From Ammoniphilus resinae (GTDB lineage: Bacteria > Bacillota > Bacilli > Aneurinibacillales > RAOX-1), in contig NZ_JAGGKT010000007.1 in the NCBI RefSeq assembly GCF_017873965.1, positions 1-64,000 on the forward strand: a stretch of DNA of 64,000 bases, in the 5' to 3' direction. Below are positions 62,964 to 64,000 of this stretch, piece by piece (the first letter of the stretch is position 1; each line of letters opens with the position of its first letter). The position numbers were made by a program, and so were the translations under genes. Under the pieces are notes generated by a model. That model did no database searches, was not told the DNA's origin, and saw nothing but the letters and a program-made list of their open reading frames with translations.

Positions 62964-64000
62964 ATGAGTAAAGAAAAAATCGTTCTGGCATATTCTGGTG
63001 GACTTGATACTTCTGTAGCAATCAAATGGCTACAGGATACTTATAACTTTGATGTCATTGCTGTTGCTTTGGATGTCGGCGAAGGAAAAGATCTTGAATT
63101 TGTAAAGAACAAGGCTATCCAAGTTGGGGCAATTAAATCCTATGTAGTGGATGCTAAAGAATTATTTGCGGAAGAGTTTGTACTTCCTGCGTTAAAAGCA
63201 AATGCTATGTATGAAGGAAAATATCCGGTCGTATCTGCACTCTCTCGTCCTTTGATTGCCAAAATTTTGGTTGATATCGCGAAAGAAGAAGGTGCCGTTG
63301 CCGTTGCACACGGTTGTACGGGAAAAGGAAACGACCAAGTTCGTTTTGACGTATCCTTTGCTGCACTAGACCCGAATCTTCAAATTGTCGCACCCGTTCG
63401 GGAATGGGGAATGACTCGTGATGAAGAGATTGCCTACGCGGAGAAACACGGGATTCCAATTCCTATTAATTTAGATAATCCTTACAGCATTGACCAGAAC
63501 CTTTGGGGACGTGCTTGTGAGTGTGGAGTATTGGAAGATCCTTGGGCAGAACCGCCAGCTGGCGCCTATGATCTAACAGCAGCAATTGAGGATACTCCTG
63601 ATACACCAGAGGAAATTGAAATTGAGTTTGTAGAAGGAAAGCCAGTTGCTATTAATGGAAAGCAATTGCCATTAAGCGAGCTTATTCTTGAGTTAAATCA
63701 AATCGCTGGGAAGCATGGGATTGGCCGCATTGACCACGTGGAAAACCGCCTTGTCGGAATTAAATCCCGTGAAGTTTACGAATGCCCAGGTGCAATGACC
63801 TTGATCTTGGCTCACCGTGAATTGGAGTTCCTTACCCAGCCAAGAGAGGTTGCCGGATTCAAACCAACCATTGAGCAAAAGATTTCTCAAGTCATTTACG
63901 AGGGCCTGTGGTTCTCCCCGATTATGGATGCTTTGAAGGCTTTCGTTGAAGAAACCCAAAAGTATGTTACTGGAACCATCCGCGTAAAATTGTTTAAAGG
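62964..64000 (+). CDS. argG: Argininosuccinate synthase, 3' end beyond the window
   Basis: Joins citrulline and aspartate using ATP. The start ATG 62964 follows AAAGGAGAAA. The N-terminal ATP pyrophosphatase motif is [40 protein letters not shown] and [20 protein letters not shown] are intact. About 345 residues are inside the window, out of 400 or so expected; the missing end and a following argH gene would lie beyond 64000. It is a separate unit from the argCBD-carAB-argF operon. Confidence 0.96.
   Translation, partial: MSKEKIVLAYSGGLDTSVAIKWLQDTYNFDVIAVALDVGEGKDLEFVKNKAIQVGAIKSYVVDAKELFAEEFVLPALKANAMYEGKYPVVSALSRPLIAKILVDIAKEEGAVAVAHGCTGKGNDQVRFDVSFAALDPNLQIVAPVREWGMTRDEEIAYAEKHGIPIPINLDNPYSIDQNLWGRACECGVLEDPWAEPPAGAYDLTAAIEDTPDTPEEIEIEFVEGKPVAINGKQLPLSELILELNQIAGKHGIGRIDHVENRLVGIKSREVYECPGAMTLILAHRELEFLTQPREVAGFKPTIEQKISQVIYEGLWFSPIMDALKAFVEETQKYVTGTIRVKLFK

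Overview
The window is a moderate-GC chromosomal segment from a Gram-positive, Bacillales-type Firmicute. The evidence is a set of Bacillus-like gene neighbourhoods (degS-degU-comFA-comFC, hpf-secA-prfB, argC...carA-carB-argF), a type B RNase P RNA, S-box and cobalamin riboswitches, strong GGAGG ribosome binding sites and frequent TTG/GTG starts. Several SLH-domain and copper-amine-oxidase-type stalk proteins suggest an S-layer-bearing relative of Paenibacillaceae/Brevibacillus/Ammoniphilus. That placement is inference.

Layout. 0.3-5.2 kb (minus): a SWIM zinc-finger gene, a SNF2 helicase carrying an in-frame 57-bp minisatellite, and a 53-aa small protein. 5.3-14.5 kb (minus): a promoter, cobalamin riboswitch and terminator precede a five-gene vitamin B12 acquisition operon. 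It encodes a giant SLH-anchored protein with two intrinsic-factor-like barrels and three DUF4430 domains, a DUF4430 lipoprotein, and an ECF transporter (T, fused A-A', S). 14.6-23.9 kb (plus): an SLH protein, metK behind a SAM riboswitch, a deacetylase pseudogene, degSU, comFA/comFC, a stalk protein and a small membrane protein. 24-30 kb: an alpha/beta hydrolase, an SLH-NlpC/P60 hydrolase, a candidate structured RNA, a diguanylate cyclase, a chemoreceptor and a frameshifted Vsr-fold gene. 30.3-38.2 kb: a complete branched-chain amino-acid ABC operon, a soluble chemoreceptor, a polar amino-acid ABC pair without an ATPase, and a cold-shock gene. 38.3-42.8 kb: hpf, secA, and prfB with its programmed +1 frameshift. 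42.9-50 kb: a stalk protein, a YitT protein, transketolase, a thirteen-copy 52-bp tandem array, a NERD protein and an enolase-superfamily enzyme. 50-58.5 kb: argC-argB-argD-carA-carB-argF, lacking argJ. 58.5-64 kb: a FlgD-like gene, a Lon-like protease broken by an amber codon, rnpB, tRNA-Met, darA, and argG running off the end.

The operon at 5.3-14.1 kb reads as one machine: surface capture of cobalamin by transcobalamin-like modules, hand-over to a lipoprotein, then ECF import, all shut off by B12 through the leader. The arg operon and argG together cover most of arginine synthesis from ornithine precursors.

The most unusual non-coding feature is a roughly 190-bp composite element of four 23-bp palindromes with fixed centre-to-centre spacing (about 51, 61, 51 bp). 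It occurs at four places (one copy partly decayed), each time just 3' of a stop codon. One copy sits exactly where argJ lies in the Bacillus arginine operon.
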